A stretch of 64,000 nucleotides of DNA from Paramyrothecium sp. XJ0827. Taxonomy: Eukaryota > Ascomycota > Sordariomycetes > Hypocreales > Stachybotryaceae. The stretch lies in assembly GCA_020881915.1 (NCBI GenBank), contig JAJFPB010000001.1, positions 2,480,001 through 2,544,000 on the forward strand, read 5' to 3'. Made by a program: the position numbers and the translations under genes. Positions within the stretch are counted from its first letter, which is position 1. Each line of letters opens with the position of its first letter. The notes beneath the pieces are model-generated. The model had not been told where the DNA came from, ran no database searches, and saw nothing but the letters and a program-made list of their open reading frames with translations. Shown in pieces: positions 60,601-64,000 of the stretch.

Positions 60601-61413
60601 CCTAAGGGCAAGCCTGTGCCGCCTCGGCCTATCACACGAGGCAAGCTTATCAAGCCTGGCGGCCCAGGCGGAAGACCTTCGAGGATTACTGGCAATCGCA
60701 AAACCCAGCCCAGGCCAGGAGCGAGCAGCGCCAGAGCGGTGCCTCAGCCGCCGGCTGCGGTGAGTGCTGCCACTGCCAATCCTGTCGCAACACCAGCAGC
60801 AGCTTCATTCGCAGCTTCTATTCCCGCTGCTACTGGTGCCAGTAGATCAATTCCCAGTCACACTCGAAATCAGGGCAGTACGAGCAGCGCAACTACTCGT
60901 GTCCCACCTCCTCCACCGCCTGCCGCTCCGCCTGCTAAAGCAAAGGTGATGGCCAAGGTGCTCTACGACTTTGCTGGCCAACGAGAAAACGAGCTCTCGA
61001 TTAAGGAGGGAGATATGCTGGAAATTGTCCAGAAGGAGAATAATGGTAAGTCTCCCCTAACTTTTATACTTAATTCAGACACTGTTAGCTAACTCCCTCA
61101 AGGCTGGTGGCTCGCAAAGAACGCACAAGGACAATCTTCCTGGGTCCCAGCGGCGTACGTTGAGGAACAAGCAGCGCCTCCTCCCCCCAAGGCGAAGCCA
61201 ACCCCACCAGCACCGCCGAAGCGGCCCAATGCCGCTCGCAAACCTGCTGACTTGCAGCAGCGCGATTCAGGCATGAGTTTGAATGGCGCCAATGGGTCTG
61301 ACAGCAGCCGCAGCAACACTCCTACCCCCAGCCTTGGAGGCAGTCTGGCAGACGCTCTTTTGGCGCGACAGAAGGCCATGCAAAAAAATCGTGACGACGA
61401 AGAAGACTGGTAG
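57603..61413 (+). CDS. myoA: Class I myosin
   Basis: Actin motor for endocytosis and polarised growth at cortical patches. Three exons: 57603-57605, 57694-61045 and 61103-61413, giving 1221 residues. The first exon is just the ATG; joining it to GISRRPKDK matches the family's N-terminus. The motor has GESGAGKT (residues 135-142), [17 protein letters not shown] and [11 protein letters not shown]. Two IQ-type segments follow ([13 protein letters not shown] and [10 protein letters not shown]). Then come a TH1 lipid-binding domain and a Pro/Ala-rich region. The SH3 domain ([34 protein letters not shown]) is split by the last intron. The end is an acidic Arp2/3-binding tail ending in DDEEDW. Confidence 0.97.
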
Positions 61414-61795
61414 ATAGAAAATTTTGTGTAAAGGTCTCCAGATGCGATGTTGAATGATTTAGGGGTGATCAGGTTACCTGCACCACACTCGAGAAGGGAT
61501 ACCATGCGAGTGAGGGGCTAATGACTTCTAGAGTAGAGGATCTGATTTGGGCAACCTTTTATGTACCTCTTGTCCAAGACCTGAGGCATGATCGTACTTG
61601 AAGGGCCACGACTGTAGACATCTTGGTTGTCACTGTAGACTAGATAGGCGTCGGTGCATACCAAGTTGTTGACGGAAGCTAGCTGGGCTTTCAGTGCACG
61701 CTAAAGAGTCAGGTGGACAACGTCAATATTGTATTGTCCCGTGGCTCGATGTTCTATGATGTATGTACATGCATGCTGTCTCTGTCCGAGATGAG
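61414..61795. other. Convergent spacer, myosin-I / PFA4
   Basis: 382 nt with both 3' ends. Nothing else is visible. Confidence 0.5.
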
Positions 61796-63088
61796 CTAGT
61801 CCATGAGGTCATTCCGTGGTGCTCTCCTACGACGTAAGAGCTCACCTAGCGGAATGTCGTCTTCGGGAAGGGTCTCGATATCTTCAGCCTCCTCGTCCAC
61901 ACCATAGTCACGTAGCCGCTCTCCGTCAGCATTAGCCCATTCACGACCTTCGCCTTCTCCATCGTCATAGACGTGCATCTCATCATCCGTCATTACTTCG
62001 TAGGAATCCACCTCCTCGAGCTCCGCCATGAGCATCTGCCGCTTCCGCAAGTCGCGCTCCTGTCGCTCCTTGAAAGCCGCCTTCTGCTCTTCCGGGGTCA
62101 GGTTGAGGTCTCGGATCTCAGCCTCGAGATTCCGCTTGGCCGCTGGCCACTCCCTGCCGGCACGGCGCATCTTGTCCGGATCTGGTGGTGGCCAGAGGCC
62201 GGGTTCGCGGTTGAAGCCATTTTCTTCCCAAACCCAGCCGTTGCCACGCTTGTCCTGAGAGATCTTGGGGTTCCCCGCGAGCGGGAAGAACCACATCAAT
62301 ACGTTTGAGGTTCCCATGGCCTGAGCCATGTTCGAGAACAAGCCGATGTCGTAAGGGAACTCCAGCTTCTCGAAACGGATTTTCTTGCCGTCTGGCCCAG
62401 TGATGTCCCAAAAATCGCGGCCGGATCGTTCTGCAATAACTTCATGCCGATCAATTTCCCAGCCCTCGATCATAGTTCGGTTGAAAATCCAGCTTCTAAG
62501 GGTGTTGACGAGCATGATGCCGAGTGCAAGGCAGGTGAAGAAGCAGATTGGCGATAGGAAAGCCAACGAGACGAGAGCCGGGAGGGTTGGACCCAGATAC
62601 GCCGGCATATGTCTGACTTCCCAAAGCGAATGGAAACGTTGAGCAATCAGGTAGGCCAGCATCCAGAGCGATACATTGGCGTAGATCAAGAAACGCAGGA
62701 AGTGTGGGAACGTCGTCATGGAGACACAGTTCCTCGTCCATGGACAATGGTGATCCATCTTGGGGACGCAACGCCCGCAAAAGCGGCAGTGGTGGGCCCT
62801 CGCGGGTTTAGGGGTGGCGCATTTGCTGCACCAGCGGCCTTCTGCCTCTATCACCGTTTCGGAGAAGACATATTGTCCCGGGTCGACGGTCACGGCCTTG
62901 TAGTACGTGTACCACAGAACGAGGAGCAAGACGTTGAAGACGTATGTTTCGGACCGAGTCGGAGGACCGGGATCGAGGCTGGAGGTGTGGAAAAGGAATT
63001 GCGAAAAGTAGCCGAGGAAGGATATTAATATACAAACGGTCGGAACGGCAAGCTTCTGAATAAGGGGTGCATCATTGAAGCCCGCCAT
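61796..63088 (-). CDS. PFA4: Palmitoyltransferase PFA4 (DHHC type)
   Basis: ER protein that attaches palmitate to cysteines; in yeast it acts on chitin synthase 3. Intronless, 430 residues from MAGFNDAPL, the usual start in filamentous fungi. The frame stays open upstream but lacks family similarity. Four membrane segments flank the cysteine-rich domain (about residues 80-130), which has CSKC, CRFCGRCV and the catalytic DHHCPW. A TTxE-like element is not assigned. The C-terminal region is long, charged and acidic (KRNLEAEIRDLNLTPEEQKA, then EEVDSYEVMTDDE). It is convergent with the myosin gene. Confidence 0.93.
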   Translation of the reverse strand: MAGFNDAPLIQKLAVPTVCILISFLGYFSQFLFHTSSLDPGPPTRSETYVFNVLLLVLWYTYYKAVTVDPGQYVFSETVIEAEGRWCSKCATPKPARAHHCRFCGRCVPKMDHHCPWTRNCVSMTTFPHFLRFLIYANVSLWMLAYLIAQRFHSLWEVRHMPAYLGPTLPALVSLAFLSPICFFTCLALGIMLVNTLRSWIFNRTMIEGWEIDRHEVIAERSGRDFWDITGPDGKKIRFEKLEFPYDIGLFSNMAQAMGTSNVLMWFFPLAGNPKISQDKRGNGWVWEENGFNREPGLWPPPDPDKMRRAGREWPAAKRNLEAEIRDLNLTPEEQKAAFKERQERDLRKRQMLMAELEEVDSYEVMTDDEMHVYDDGEGEGREWANADGERLRDYGVDEEAEDIETLPEDDIPLGELLRRRRAPRNDLMD

Positions 63089-64000
63089 GGCGAGCGAAAG
63101 GTGATAGGGAAGTCCCAGTCTCAGCCAAAAAATTGCCCAATGCTGGAAGACGCGGTCTCCTAAACGCGTTTGTACAAGTCCGTAGCTTACGTAAATTCCA
63201 ACTTGGAATGGCCCCCTTACCTCCCTCAAGACTGTCAATGAAGACTTCTGCATCATCTTATCATCATCCCAAGAATTAAAGCCCAGCCCGAGACCGAAGC
63301 CCTCACAAGGCAGTCCTGAACTTGCTACGAACGACAGCATGTGTGACTGAGGGCCAGGCAGCGACACAGTTGGACCCCATCGTCAGATGGTTGACACCAG
63401 AAATCATGAGCCGGTTTAGGGTAGGACAGATTGCAGGCCTCAGGTGCGAAGCTTCCGCATTCGAGACATGAAGAGATGAACAGTTGCTTACATTTCGCAG
63501 TACTATCCTATCGTGCCTCTATATCCTGCGGAATCTGAAGCGCCATTCACTGGTTGGTACGATATATACCCTGAGTGCCTGGCCCATACCTGTCATTAGC
63601 GCCGGCACTCCCAAGACCTCTGGCAGTTTGTGACCTCCTGACGCTTGAAACACAGAATACCCACGGCTATCGTTACTTCTTGTCTTCTTCACAGCCGCTC
63701 TCACTTGCTTTGCTGGGAGTTTCTTTACCACATGGCTCCCCAAGACTCGTGGGCGTTTTAATTCGTCCCGGCGGGGTTTGGACAGGCCAACGCTAGACAC
63801 CGCTGCGGACGAGGTGCTGTCTCAAGAGTCCGTGAACAACTTGCCTGTTCGTCCGCACCGGCTTTCGATTCTTACAATAGCCCTATGTATCACCGCAAGA
63901 TCGGAAATTTTCCACTATGTGAACCGACATCAACAATGTTCAACACCGGGTTTAGAGGTAAGTCATGTTCACCTCCACCTTTACCTCCACCTACTCCACG
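63089..64000. other. Spacer upstream of PFA4
   Basis: About 0.9 kb to the end of the window. Reading upstream from the PFA4 start stays open but looks noncoding. The far end contains CTCCACCTTTACCTCCACCTACTCC, a CT/AC-rich tract with TACCT units. No partial gene can be supported. Confidence 0.45.

Noticed and set aside
63089..63367. N-terminal extension of PFA4 upstream of MAGFNDAPL
   Set aside because: The extension starts from TTG, or from ATGs in poorly coding sequence, and the family begins at MAG; it is more likely 5' leader.

Overview
The window is nuclear DNA from a filamentous ascomycete, most likely a Sordariomycete and perhaps Hypocreales. Most genes carry short introns (50-110 nt) with GT..AG ends, typically GTAAGT- or GTATGT-like donors. 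Spacers are 0.4-2.4 kb. The proteins are recognisable Pezizomycotina orthologues: NOG2, PET123/mS26, ADP1, MEF1, uS8m, kynurenine monooxygenase, MAP1, ERV14, PRP17, Pol kappa, TRK, ER FKBP, class I myosin and PFA4. Genus cannot be decided by reading alone. All exon models are hand-joined from reading frames and splice signals; the reading phase was checked at every junction.

Layout. 1-5 kb: ribosome biogenesis GTPase NOG2 (-), divergent from mitoribosomal PET123/mS26 (+). 5-12 kb: ADP1-type ABC transporter with an EGF-like ectodomain (-), divergent from a secreted aspartic protease (+). 12.7-19.6 kb: mitochondrial EF-G (+), a large disordered protein (+) and mitoribosomal uS8m (-). 20-29 kb: kynurenine 3-monooxygenase (-), MAP1 (+), ERV14/cornichon (+) and the splicing factor PRP17 (+). 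28.8-34 kb: a secreted agmatinase-like ureohydrolase with eight exons, a SET-domain protein and a cysteine-rich F-box protein (all -). 36-46 kb: a polytopic membrane protein (+), a WrbA/Pst2-type quinone reductase (-), a single-pass membrane protein with two PPxY motifs (-) and a Pro/Gln-rich protein (-). 45.9-50.4 kb: DNA polymerase kappa (+), convergent with a TRK potassium transporter (-). 51.5-64 kb: ER FKBP ending in HEEL (-), a small Ser-rich protein (+), a two-repeat RPEL protein (-), class I myosin (+) and palmitoyltransferase PFA4 (-).

Most genes are unrelated housekeeping genes. Two groupings stand out. Three mitochondrial translation genes (mS26, MEF1, uS8m) lie within 16 kb. A predicted actin-binding RPEL protein is divergent from the actin motor myosin-I. 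I see no secondary-metabolite cluster, transposon, rRNA or convincing tRNA, and no coherent undescribed multi-gene system. The least explained signals are a recurrent spacer motif of the AGGTAAGGTA/TACCTTACCT type (including a perfect inverted repeat and a perfect palindrome), several uncharacterised small or disordered proteins, and unusual exon structures (an ATG-only first exon in myosin-I; 22- and 24-nt exons in the ureohydrolase).
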